Shown: positions 1 through 6,868, counted from the first letter of the stretch. The stretch is DNA of 14,541 bases from a bacterium (GCA_025057335.1 JANWXG010000040.1:1-14541), one strand, 5' to 3'. Numbers and translations are program-made. Notes: generated by a model from the sequence alone, not told the origin.

Positions 1-302
1 ATGCGGTCGGTTAGACGTGGGTCCAGCATCAGGCGCGCGAAGGCAGCGCTATGGTACTGGGCGTTGTGGCAGTGTAACAGCTGGGTGGGCAGCTGCGTCA
101 CCTCCTTCGCACTGCCCCAAGCAGCATTGATGCCGTTTTCGGAATACACCTGCGCCAGACGGGCGATGAGCGCATGGGCTTCCTCTCGCAGGTATTGCGC
201 CTCTTCACGGGAGAACACAGATTTGAGCAACAGGTAACCGTTCTCGTGGTAAAACCGCACCTGCTCTGGTGTGAGCGCATACTGTTTTTGAGCGGAGATC
301 AT
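1..302 (-). CDS. Phytanoyl-CoA dioxygenase (PhyH) family protein, N-terminal part
   Basis: The reverse strand reads an open frame of 100 codons from an ATG at 302 to the window edge, so only the N-terminus is visible. It begins MISAQKQYALTPEQVRFYHE and continues with an NGYLLLKSVFS segment and a REEAQYLREEAHALI helix. This is the usual opening of PhyH-family Fe(II)/2-oxoglutarate dioxygenases, followed by a conserved-looking LMLDPRLTDR stretch. The family hydroxylates small molecules or acyl-CoA, but its members vary widely, so the substrate is unknown. The iron-binding HxD...H residues would lie beyond the edge and cannot be checked. A strong ribosome binding site (AGGAGGGG, complement of 313-320) lies 10 bases before the ATG, and a promoter lies just upstream. 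It is transcribed away from the repeat-filled gap, so it is probably its own unit. Family assignment is fairly sure; function is not. Confidence 0.8.
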   Translation of the reverse strand, partial: MISAQKQYALTPEQVRFYHENGYLLLKSVFSREEAQYLREEAHALIARLAQVYSENGINAAWGSAKEVTQLPTQLLHCHNAQYHSAAFARLMLDPRLTDR

Positions 303-343
303 CGGCGTACTACCCCTCCTGAGAGAGTGTTTCTCTGCGCTAG

Positions 344-373
344 ATTGTGCCACACCGCAGGGGATCTCGTCAA
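344..373 (-). promoter_or_regulatory. Candidate sigma-70-type promoter for the PhyH-family gene
   Basis: On the reverse strand, a -35 hexamer TTGACG (complement of 368-373, 5 of 6 matches to consensus) is separated by 18 bases from a -10 hexamer CACAAT (complement of 344-349, 4 of 6). Transcription would start near 337. That leaves a leader of about 35 nt, which includes the AGGAGGGG ribosome binding site of the PhyH gene. Assigned from consensus matching only. Confidence 0.5.
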
Positions 374-403
374 GGAAGAGGGATGTGCGAACCCAGAATG
401 CTC

Positions 404-469
404 GTCGTGTTGAGCGGCGGCGAAACATCTACAGCAGGCAGCGAGGTTCTTCGCTGCGCTCAAGAGGAC
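404..469. repeat. Dispersed imperfect inverted repeat (TGAGCGCAGCGAAGAA family)
   Basis: The left arm, 404-429, carries GAGCGGCGGCGAAACATC. The right arm, 443-469, carries GTTCTTCGCTGCGCTCAA. They are imperfect inverted copies of one another around a 13-base centre. The right arm, read on the other strand, is the same motif found at 14031-14050 in the second gap. Short dispersed palindromes of this kind give spurious translations such as LSAAKNL and FAAAQHD in both gaps. I read it as a non-coding, REP/BIME-like element. A role in transcript ends or nucleoid binding is possible but not shown. Confidence 0.65.
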
Positions 470-507
470 TACAAAGCGGAAGCCCCCCATAAGGCGGCTT
501 CTCTGGA

Positions 508-640
508 CCCCCCATTGAAATGGGGGGCTATGATGGGCAAGCAACCTGCCTGCACAGGTTTCCCCATCTGCACAAGCGGATTTCTGGACATCTATAGTCC
601 CCAATTTGAATCGGGGGCACAAACTACCGATGCACTGTTG
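508..640. repeat. Tandem hairpin-rich repeat, unit 1 (133 bp)
   Basis: This is the first of two adjacent, directly repeated units. It contains three potential hairpins: a perfect one at 508-527 (CCCCCCATT / AATGGGGGG); one at 543-560 (AACCTG / CAGGTT); and an imperfect one at 599-616 (CCCC-A-ATT / AAT-C-GGGG). The first 85 bases match unit 2 with only four differences, all A/G transitions. The last 45 or so bases are more diverged, again mostly by transitions. A decayed fragment of the same unit seems to precede it at about 482-507 (CCCCCCAT, then GGCGGCTTCTCTGGA). There is no credible coding frame. The class of element is not known to me. Confidence 0.75.
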
Positions 641-768
641 CCCCCCATTGAAATGGGGGGCTATAATGGGCGAGCAACCTGCCTGCGCAGGTTTCCCCAT
701 CTGCACAGGCGGATTTCTGGACATCCACAGCTCACGACTTCAGTCGGAGGTATGCTGCGCGATGCACT
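641..768. repeat. Tandem hairpin-rich repeat, unit 2 (128 bp)
   Basis: This is the second copy of the preceding unit and starts immediately after it. The perfect G/C-rich palindrome is kept at 641-660. The middle hairpin, 676-693, is one pair longer than in unit 1 (AACCTGC / GCAGGTT) because of one A-to-G change. The third hairpin is reshaped to CGACT / AGTCG (735-746). A one-base indel relative to unit 1 falls at about 753-760, and both units end in GATGCACT. From 769 to the dapL stop at 876 I see nothing beyond unique sequence and no clear terminator. Confidence 0.7.
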
Positions 769-875
769 CTCCACTTCTTACAGTACCCGCCTCGGCAAGT
801 CATGCAATGGTCGGGGGGGCGAGCACCTTTCTTCTTCCGAACACTCTCAGCCTTTGTTTTGTGCGCGAGTAGACG

Positions 876-2051
876 CTACCCGAACTGCTCCCGGATGCGC
901 CGCACCGCCTCCTCCACCCGCTCGCCGTGATGGTCGCCGCTGACCGTGATAGAGAAGCGCACGTAGCCTTCGCCGTGCTCGCCGTAGCCGATGCCGGGTA
1001 TCGCCAGAATGCCCGCACGTTCTAGCAGCTGCTTCGCGAACTCGATGGAGGACATATCGCCAGGTGCAGGCACCCATACGTAGAAGGTGGCTTTGGGCTT
1101 CTCGACGTGCCAGCCGATGGACTGAAGTCCTTCCACTAGGATGTCGCGCCGCCTCTGGTAGAGGTTCAGTGTGGGCGTGTTATCTGCATACAGCAGGGCA
1201 TACGCCGCTGCGCGCGAGACCGCCGCGAACTGCTTGCTGTCGATGTACGACTTCATCTTGTTGAGGTTTGCAATGGCGTCGCGGTTGCCTGCTGCGAAGC
1301 CGATGCGCCAACCCGTCATGTTGTACATTTTGGAGAGCGAATTGAACTCCACCGCCACCTCCTTCGCGCCCTCCACCTGCAGCAGGCTGGGGTGGCGGTA
1401 GCCCTCGTACACCACCTCTGAGTAGGCGGCGTCATTAACCAGCAGGATGTCGTACTCACAGGCGAACTGCACCGCCTGTTGATAAAACTCCATCGTCGCT
1501 ACGGCGCCCGTGGGGTTATTCGGGTAGTTGACGAACATCAGCTTCGCCCGCTTTGCCACGTCAGAGGGGATAGCCGACAGGTCGGGTAGGAAGCCGTTCT
1601 CACGCTTCAGGGGCATGACGTAGGTCTCGCCGCCTGCCATGCGAGCGTTGATGGCGTACACGGTGTAGGCGGGGTCGGGGACCAGTGCTACATCACCGGG
1701 TTCGATGTATGCCCACGCCAGATGCGCCAGCCCCTCCTTAGAGCCAATGAGCAGCAGGATTTCGCCACCCTCGGGGTCTACCGACACGCCGTAGCGTCGG
1801 CGATACCACTCTGCGACCGCTTGCAGGAAGAACGGCTCGCCGTAAGGGGTTTCATCGTAGCGATGGGTAGCGGGGTCCAGCGCCGCCTCATAAAGCTTGT
1901 CGATGATGTCGCGTGGCGTCGGCTGGTCGGGGTCGCCGATACCGAAGTCGATCAGGTCGCGCCCCTCCGCCAGCGCCTTCGCTTTCAGCTTCGCAATCTC
2001 ACCAAACAGGTAGGGCGGGGTCTTGTCCAGACGAGACGCACGTGCAGGCAA
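876..2051 (-). CDS. dapL: LL-diaminopimelate aminotransferase
   Basis: A pyridoxal-phosphate, fold-type I aminotransferase that converts tetrahydrodipicolinate plus glutamate directly to LL-diaminopimelate, bypassing the succinyl/acetyl steps of lysine and peptidoglycan precursor synthesis. The protein has 391 residues, usual for the shorter DapL group. Visible signatures are the YLFGEI start region, DFGIGDPDQPTP (35-46), the NYPNNPTG loop (175-182), NDAAY (206-210, with the PLP-contacting Asp207 and Tyr210), the Schiff-base lysine K241 in SLSKMYNMTGWRIGF, and the substrate-binding R365 in YVRFS. The start is TTG at 2051, chosen because AGGAGG lies 8 bases upstream and no better codon is available. 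It sits 18 bases after dapF, the next enzyme of the pathway, and is the last gene of the miaA-hfq-dapF-dapL run. Another class I aminotransferase specificity is possible, but the dapF neighbour supports DapL. Confidence 0.87.
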   Translation of the reverse strand: MPARASRLDKTPPYLFGEIAKLKAKALAEGRDLIDFGIGDPDQPTPRDIIDKLYEAALDPATHRYDETPYGEPFFLQAVAEWYRRRYGVSVDPEGGEILLLIGSKEGLAHLAWAYIEPGDVALVPDPAYTVYAINARMAGGETYVMPLKRENGFLPDLSAIPSDVAKRAKLMFVNYPNNPTGAVATMEFYQQAVQFACEYDILLVNDAAYSEVVYEGYRHPSLLQVEGAKEVAVEFNSLSKMYNMTGWRIGFAAGNRDAIANLNKMKSYIDSKQFAAVSRAAAYALLYADNTPTLNLYQRRRDILVEGLQSIGWHVEKPKATFYVWVPAPGDMSSIEFAKQLLERAGILAIPGIGYGEHGEGYVRFSITVSGDHHGERVEEAVRRIREQFG

Positions 2052-2069
2052 ACCTCTCTCCTCCTTCGT

Positions 2070-2909
2070 TCAGATGTCTATCTCTCCCACAAAGACCTCC
2101 GTGGCTGCACCTGTCATCAGCACGCGCCCGTCGCCGAGCCACTCCACCTGCAGGTCACCACCAGGCAGATGCACCAGTACCTCCCGACTGGTGAGCTTAT
2201 TGAGCGCCCCTGCCACAACAGCGGCGCATGCCCCTGTGCCGCAGGCGAGTGTGAGACCAGCGCCGCGCTCCCAAGTGCGCACGATAATCTCCCGGCTGTT
2301 TACCACCTGTACGAACTGCACGTTGGTGCGGCGGGGGAACAGCTTGTGGTGTTCTATCTCAGGTCCTACCTTTTCTACAGGGAAGTTAGCGACGTCGTCT
2401 AGGAAGATGACCGCGTGGGGATTTCCCATGGAGACAGCAGTGAACTCCAGCTTTTTGCCCGCGACGCGCAGGGGATAGCCGATCACCCGGTCTACGCCGT
2501 CGACGCGCACGGGGATTTCCTCTGGCGCCAGACGGGGCACGCCCATATCTACAGTGACAGTGCTGACCTTCCCCCCTTGCGTGCTCAGCTTGAGCGTTTT
2601 GACTCCTGCCAGTGTCTCCACGCTCATCTGCGTGCTGGTGACGTGCTTGCGGTCGTAGGCGTACTTAGCGAAGCAGCGGATGCCGTTGCCGCACATCTCC
2701 GCTTCGCTGCCGTCGGGGTTGAACATGCGCATGCGCAGATGTGCCATGCGCGAGGGCAGAACGAGGATAATACCGTCTGCCCCGATGCCGAAACGGCGGT
2801 CGCATAGGCGACGCGCCAACTCTGGTAGGCTGTTCTCTTCTAACTCCGACTTCAGGCAGTCCAGCACCACGAAGTCGTTGCCGATACCGTGCATCTTGGT
2901 GAACTGCAC
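2070..2909 (-). CDS. dapF: Diaminopimelate epimerase
   Basis: A cofactor-free epimerase converting LL- to meso-diaminopimelate in the cytoplasm, the step after DapL toward lysine and peptidoglycan. It has 279 residues, normal for the family. The opening MQFTKMHGIGNDFVV is diagnostic. The two catalytic cysteines are C73 in EMCGNGIRC and C223 in LACGTGACAA, one in each of the two pseudo-symmetric halves. Substrate-contacting N11, N64, N163 (MGNPHAV), N196 and E214-R215 are all present. The start is GTG at 2909; an in-frame stop lies shortly upstream, so no longer form is possible. A GGGAGGTGG ribosome binding site sits about 13 bases away, a rather long spacing. A 110-base gap separates it from hfq upstream, long enough for an internal promoter or regulatory leader, though I see none that is convincing. 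Confidence 0.95.
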   Translation of the reverse strand: MQFTKMHGIGNDFVVLDCLKSELEENSLPELARRLCDRRFGIGADGIILVLPSRMAHLRMRMFNPDGSEAEMCGNGIRCFAKYAYDRKHVTSTQMSVETLAGVKTLKLSTQGGKVSTVTVDMGVPRLAPEEIPVRVDGVDRVIGYPLRVAGKKLEFTAVSMGNPHAVIFLDDVANFPVEKVGPEIEHHKLFPRRTNVQFVQVVNSREIIVRTWERGAGLTLACGTGACAAVVAGALNKLTSREVLVHLPGGDLQVEWLGDGRVLMTGAATEVFVGEIDI

Positions 2910-3019
2910 TTTAAGTGACTATCCACCTCCCATGTAAAGACGTCTGCCCCCGCCGAGAACAGATGTTGCCCGCTTGCCCTTTCTCCGGGGTAGGGAAAGA
3001 CGCACCAGAGGCGCAGCGA

Positions 3020-3322
3020 TTACGGGTTCTCTGGAGACGTTTCGCTGCTCTCGGTGCTCTCTGTAGGCGTGCTGACCGCTCTTGCCGCGTCAGGCGGGCG
3101 ATAGGTAGAGACCGGTCGCGAAGGCACCACCGAGGTAATCGCGTGCTTGTACACCAGCTGGGTAGGTTTACCCGGACTGTCGAGCAGCACCGTAAAGGCG
3201 TCGAACCCACGAACCAACCCGCGTAGCTGCACTCCTCCAATGAGGTAAATGGTCACGGCGATGTTCTCTTTACGCACCTGGTTCAAAAACACATCCTGCA
3301 AATTGATTTGAGTCTTCGCCAT
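3020..3322 (-). CDS. hfq: RNA chaperone Hfq
   Basis: A Sm-like RNA-binding protein that forms a hexameric ring and helps small RNAs pair with mRNAs. The Sm core covers roughly residues 4-66: QINLQDVFLNQVRKENIAV, then VTIYLIGGVQLRG (Sm1), GFDAFTVLL, and QLVYKHAITSV (Sm2, with the YKH motif that lines the RNA pore). A tail of about 30 residues follows, rich in Ser, Thr, Glu and Pro (VSTPTESTESSETSPENP), so it is acidic and probably disordered. I place the start at ATG 3322 (MAKTQ) because GGAGGGGAG precedes it; an in-frame ATG 24 bases earlier would put that site inside the gene. This gives 100 residues. It lies 31 bases after miaA, a pairing known in many bacteria, and 110 bases before dapF. 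Confidence 0.93.
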   Translation of the reverse strand: MAKTQINLQDVFLNQVRKENIAVTIYLIGGVQLRGLVRGFDAFTVLLDSPGKPTQLVYKHAITSVVPSRPVSTYRPPDAARAVSTPTESTESSETSPENP

Positions 3323-3353
3323 GTTGTCGGCTCCCCTCCGTCCCAAAAGTCCA

Positions 3354-4298
3354 TCAGGTGTATTCTGCTTCGCTCCGCAGTCGCTCTAAAATGTGCCTCG
3401 CCGTCTCCTCTGCACCTGACGAGGCGTCCATCCATTCTATCTGTTTGTCTGCGCGGAACCATGTAAATTGACGCTTGGCAAAGCGCCGAGTTTCACGTTG
3501 TATGAGGGCGATGGCTTGCTGCAAATCCATCTTCCCCTGCGCGACCAGCACCAGTTCAGCGTATCCCAGCGAACGCATCGCGGGCAGGTCAGGAGCATAA
3601 CCCGCTTGTAGCAGACGATGTACCTCTTGCAGCCACCCTCGGGCTACCATCTGCTCGACGCGCTGGTTGATGCGCGCATACAGTAGCTCGCGCTGCATTG
3701 TCAATCCGAAGCGGCGCGCCCTGCCCACTTCAGCAGGGGGGTGTCGTTGCTGCCACTCGGAGATGGGGCGGCCCGTGACGTGGTACACCTCCAACGCGCG
3801 GATGATGCGCACTGCGTCATTCGGATGGATGCGTGACGCCGCCAGCGGGTCTACCTCCTGTAGCCTAGCGTGTAGAGCAGCGCTCCCCACCCTGTGAACC
3901 TCTTGCCAAAGCTGCTGGCGCAGTTCGTGGTTGGCAGCGGCGGGGGGGATGCGAAATCCATCCAGCAGCGCTTTCACATACAGCCCAGTGCCTCCTACCA
4001 CGATGGGTAGCCTGCCCCTCTGTCGTATCTGCCGAACAGCCTCCAGCGCCATCTGTTGGAACTGCGCGACGCTGAAGGGTTCATTGGGGAAGCACACGTC
4101 GATGAGGTGAAAGCGCACACGCCTCTGCTGTTCTGGCGTCGGCTTGGCAGTACCGATGTCCATCCCGCGATAGACTGCCATGCAGTCTGCCGAGATAATC
4201 TCTCCTCCCAGCGCTTCCGCTAGCAGGATGCCTACCTCCGTTTTCCCGGTCGCCGTGGGACCAACGATCGCCAGAACATCGGGCAGGAGGTCACTCAT
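3354..4298 (-). CDS. miaA: tRNA dimethylallyltransferase
   Basis: Adds a dimethylallyl group to N6 of A37 in tRNAs that read UNN codons, stabilising codon-anticodon pairing. It has 314 residues, normal length. The P-loop is GPTATGKT (13-20), followed by ADCMAVYRGMDIGTAKPT (37-54), HLIDV (64-68), VVGGTGLYVKALLDG (100-114), NDAVRIIRALEVY (160-172) and the C-terminal RRFAKRQFTWFR (271-282). In the second motif the usual Asp-Ser is Asp-Cys (D38-C39), a variation worth noting. The start is ATG 4298 (MSDLLPDVLAIVG); the open frame extends 140 codons upstream but that stretch has no homology-like features and overlaps the promoter region. A modest GGAG lies 13 bases upstream. It is the first gene of the run leading to hfq, dapF and dapL. 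Confidence 0.95.
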   Translation of the reverse strand: MSDLLPDVLAIVGPTATGKTEVGILLAEALGGEIISADCMAVYRGMDIGTAKPTPEQQRRVRFHLIDVCFPNEPFSVAQFQQMALEAVRQIRQRGRLPIVVGGTGLYVKALLDGFRIPPAAANHELRQQLWQEVHRVGSAALHARLQEVDPLAASRIHPNDAVRIIRALEVYHVTGRPISEWQQRHPPAEVGRARRFGLTMQRELLYARINQRVEQMVARGWLQEVHRLLQAGYAPDLPAMRSLGYAELVLVAQGKMDLQQAIALIQRETRRFAKRQFTWFRADKQIEWMDASSGAEETARHILERLRSEAEYT

Positions 4299-4374
4299 AG
4301 GCTTGGTGCCGCTCCAGGTGCCAAAATGGCGCGCGCTCCTGCAACTTGACAAGGTACACTCACCTGCGCAACCC

Positions 4375-4404
4375 AGTATACCATAAGCAGGGGGTTCCCT
4401 GCAA
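4375..4404 (-). promoter_or_regulatory. Candidate promoter for miaA-hfq-dapF-dapL
   Basis: On the reverse strand, TTGCAG (complement of 4399-4404) lies 18 bases before TATACT (complement of 4375-4380, 5 of 6 matches to the -10 consensus). Transcription would start near 4368, leaving a leader of about 70 nt before the miaA ATG. The -35 match is only moderate. Confidence 0.5.
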
Positions 4405-4481
4405 GGTGAACAGCGCCGTGACAGAGCCTGGGTGGCAAGCGGAGGCGTTGGAGAGTGGGGCGAAGGCGCCCATCCCAATGC

Positions 4482-4511
4482 TTGCAACAGCGCTTCTCCT
4501 GCTGATATAAT
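4482..4511 (+). promoter_or_regulatory. Candidate promoter for the TPR-nadK-recN-tsaD operon
   Basis: TTGCAA (4482-4487, 4 of 6 to the -35 consensus) is followed after 18 bases by a perfect -10 hexamer, TATAAT (4506-4511). The start of transcription would be near 4518, with a short leader containing AGGAGG at 4531-4536. It points away from the miaA promoter, and the two -35 boxes lie about 80 bases apart. Confidence 0.6.
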
Positions 4512-4545
4512 CAGGGCGTACGGAGTGCCGAGGAGGGAGATAGAC

Positions 4546-6003
4546 GTGTGGCTGCGTCTCATGAGCGTTGGCTTCGGTGTGGTGCTGCTAGCGGTTGTTG
4601 TCTTCGCGGGAGAAGCGGACGACCTACTGGTCAAGGCGATGAAGCAGTATGAGCAGGGCAACGTGACGCAGGCGATAGAGACCCTGGAGGGCGCACGGCA
4701 GAAAGCCCCCAACCACAAGGGGGTGCTGCAGTGGTTGGGCTTCCTCTACTTGCGCGCGGGCAGGGCGGGCGAAGCGGTGCCCGTGCTGGAGCAGCTGGTA
4801 CGCTTGGCACCGGACGACGTGCAGGCGCACAATAACCTAGGTAACGCCTATCTGCACACGGGACAGCCCGATAAAGCGCTGGCACAATACCGCAGAGTCA
4901 TCCAGCTCAAACCCGACTTTGCCGACGCGCACTACAACATGGCGAACATTCTGATGAAGCAAGGCAAAACGGGCGAAGCCATCGTCGCCCTGCAGACCGC
5001 TGCACGGCTCAACCCGAGAGACCCCTACGTGTGGATGAATCTGGGCGTGGCGCTGATGCAAGCCAATCGTCCGAAGGAGGCGGTGGAGGCGTTTCGAAAG
5101 GGGACAGTATTGGAGACAAGGCATGCCCCGCTCTGGGCGAACCTAGGATTGGCGTTGCATGCGACGGGCAACCTGCGCGACGCCGAGGCTGCGTTCACCA
5201 AGGCGCTGGCGCTCGATGCTCGGCTGTTTCCAGCGGTGCTTGGACTGGCGCAGACGCTCTCCGCGCAAGGGCAAGATGCTAGGGCATTAACACTGTTCCA
5301 GCGCGCCGCTGCTCTGCAGCCCGACTCGCTGGTGGCTCATTACAACATCGGTGTCTTGCAGGCGCGCGCGAACAACCTGCCGGAAGCCGAGAAGGCGTTT
5401 CGACGGGCGCTAGAGCTACAGCCACACCATCAAGAGACCCTACTGGCACTAGCAATGCTCTACCACAGAAACAACCGCCTGTCTGAGGCTGAGCAGGCGT
5501 ACCGTGCGCTGGTAGAAGCACATCCACGCCACACCGACAGCTGGTGGCAGCTGGGCGTCGTACTGGTACAGCAGAACAAGTACGAGGAGGCGGTGCAAGT
5601 ATGGGAGAAGCTACTGGCGCTGGCGCCGCAGCACCTGCGAGCGCGGGTGGCTCTAGCGAGCCTACTGTACCGCCTGAACCGTGACTCGGAAGCCGAAGAG
5701 CATTACAAGCAGGCGCTCAAACAGGACCCGCGCAACGTGGAGGTTCTCAACGGGCTCGGATTGGTATGTGACCGACAGGGGCGACTACAGGAAGCAGAGA
5801 ACTACCTCAAGCAGGCGATAGCAATCAACCCCAATTATGCCTACGCGCACAATAACCTAGGCGTGGTATACGAGAAGATGGGCAGGCGTAACGAAGCCAT
5901 TGAGTGTTACCGTCGAGCGCTGCGCATCGACCCGAACTATGCCGACGCCCGCAACAACCTGCAACGCTTCACCCGAACGACGAACCCTGTGAGCCCGCCA
6001 TGA
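4546..6003 (+). CDS. Exported protein made of 13 tandem TPR repeats
   Basis: A tetratricopeptide-repeat scaffold with no enzymatic domain; TPR proteins bind other proteins. Residues 1-24 (MWLRLMSVGFGVVLLAVVVF then AGEA) look like a signal peptide with possible cleavage after an Ala. Residues 25-466 divide exactly into 13 repeats of 34 residues with no insertion or deletion, each ending near a Pro (for example QAHNNLGNAYL...LKPDFA). The 19-residue tail starts a fourteenth repeat (DARNNLQRF) and stops. The start is GTG 4546: AGGAGG ends 9 bases before it and it gives the full signal peptide; an ATG five codons later is too far from that site. The stop overlaps the nadK start in ATGA. The last repeats have the consensus-like NPNYAYAHNNLGVVYEKMG pattern. 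The binding partner is unknown. It is first in an operon with cytoplasmic enzymes, which gives no direct clue. Confidence 0.85.
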   Translation: MWLRLMSVGFGVVLLAVVVFAGEADDLLVKAMKQYEQGNVTQAIETLEGARQKAPNHKGVLQWLGFLYLRAGRAGEAVPVLEQLVRLAPDDVQAHNNLGNAYLHTGQPDKALAQYRRVIQLKPDFADAHYNMANILMKQGKTGEAIVALQTAARLNPRDPYVWMNLGVALMQANRPKEAVEAFRKGTVLETRHAPLWANLGLALHATGNLRDAEAAFTKALALDARLFPAVLGLAQTLSAQGQDARALTLFQRAAALQPDSLVAHYNIGVLQARANNLPEAEKAFRRALELQPHHQETLLALAMLYHRNNRLSEAEQAYRALVEAHPRHTDSWWQLGVVLVQQNKYEEAVQVWEKLLALAPQHLRARVALASLLYRLNRDSEAEEHYKQALKQDPRNVEVLNGLGLVCDRQGRLQEAENYLKQAIAINPNYAYAHNNLGVVYEKMGRRNEAIECYRRALRIDPNYADARNNLQRFTRTTNPVSPP

Positions 6004-6866
6004 TACACCGTGTAGGCTTGATTGTGCATACCGACAAGCCTGATGCCTTGCGCTTCACGCGCGAAGCGGTGGAATGGCTACAGGAGCGCGGTCTACAGGT
6101 GCAGCTGGAGCCGAACATCGCCCGTGCCTTGAATATGCCTGAATGTGGGAACGACGATGAGGCGCTTCGCCAGAGCGACCTGCTGCTGGCGGTAGGAGGG
6201 GACGGCACCATCCTGCGCGCTAGTCACCTCGCCGCACCGCGCGGAATCCCCATCCTGGGGGTGCACTTAGGACGCTTCGGCTTCATCGCGCAGATTCGGC
6301 CGCAGGAGCTGCACACTGCCATCACGCGCGTGCAGGCGGGCGACTACGTGATAGAAAAGCGACTGATGGTGCGGGCGGTGGCGTATCGCCGCGGGGAATC
6401 TATCTGTGAGGCGCTGGCGCTCAATGATGTGGTGGTGACCAAGGGTGCTGTGGCGCGCATGATTACCTTGCAGACCTTCGTGAACGACACGTTTCTTGCG
6501 ACCTACTCCGCCGATGGCGTGGTGGTCGCAACGCCGACCGGTTCTACTGCCTACTCGCTGTCAGCAGGTGGCGCCATTGTGGACCCTGCATGCGAGGTGC
6601 TACTGCTGACCCCCATTTGCGCCCACACGCTCAGCGCGCGCCCGCTGGTACTGCCCGCAGACAAGCAGGTGAAGGTCGTGGTCACCGCCGATGATGGCGA
6701 TTTCCACTTGCAGGCGGATGGTGGTGAGACGGTGCGCTTGCAGTCAGGCGACGAGGTGCGCGTCTCTCGGGCGGAGGAGCGCACCCACTTGGTCGTGTTT
6801 GACCCCGACGAGTTCTACGCCAAGCTGCGCGACCGTCTGCTGTGGGGTGAGAGGGTGAACGTGTAG
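6000..6866 (+). CDS. nadK: NAD kinase
   Basis: Phosphorylates NAD to NADP in the cytoplasm, supplying biosynthetic and antioxidant reducing power. It has 288 residues, the usual bacterial length. The GGDGT motif is at 66-70, with catalytic Asp69, in the context LLLAVGGDGTILRAS. The LGRFGF glycine-rich turn is at 90-95, ALNDVVVTKG at 139-149 (Asn-Asp where many members have Asn-Glu), and the second conserved block DGVVVATPTGSTAYSLSAGG at 172-191. The family region TPICAHTLSARPLVLP is at 204-219. The start is ATG 6000, overlapping the TPR stop by four bases (ATGA) without a good ribosome binding site, so translation is probably coupled. Two bases separate its stop from recN; nadK next to recN is a well-known arrangement. 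Confidence 0.95.
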   Translation: MIHRVGLIVHTDKPDALRFTREAVEWLQERGLQVQLEPNIARALNMPECGNDDEALRQSDLLLAVGGDGTILRASHLAAPRGIPILGVHLGRFGFIAQIRPQELHTAITRVQAGDYVIEKRLMVRAVAYRRGESICEALALNDVVVTKGAVARMITLQTFVNDTFLATYSADGVVVATPTGSTAYSLSAGGAIVDPACEVLLLTPICAHTLSARPLVLPADKQVKVVVTADDGDFHLQADGGETVRLQSGDEVRVSRAEERTHLVVFDPDEFYAKLRDRLLWGERVNV

Positions 6867-6868
6867 CC

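Noticed and set aside
508..768. Possible CRISPR array
   Set aside because: Only two long units lie directly end to end with no unique spacers of regular length, and no cas gene is present.
299..943. Long open frames on both strands across the gap (141 and 198 codons)
   Set aside because: They translate the dispersed palindromes and tandem repeats (giving LSAAKNL and repeated PPLKWGA-like peptides), lack ribosome binding sites, and show no family motif.
4346..4351. Perfect plus-strand TTGACA as a promoter
   Set aside because: No -10 hexamer lies 16-19 bases downstream; the nearest TATACC is about 25 bases away.
6423..6428. Asn-Asp in NadK where many members have Asn-Glu
   Set aside because: This substitution is common among NAD kinases and is not a sign of lost function.
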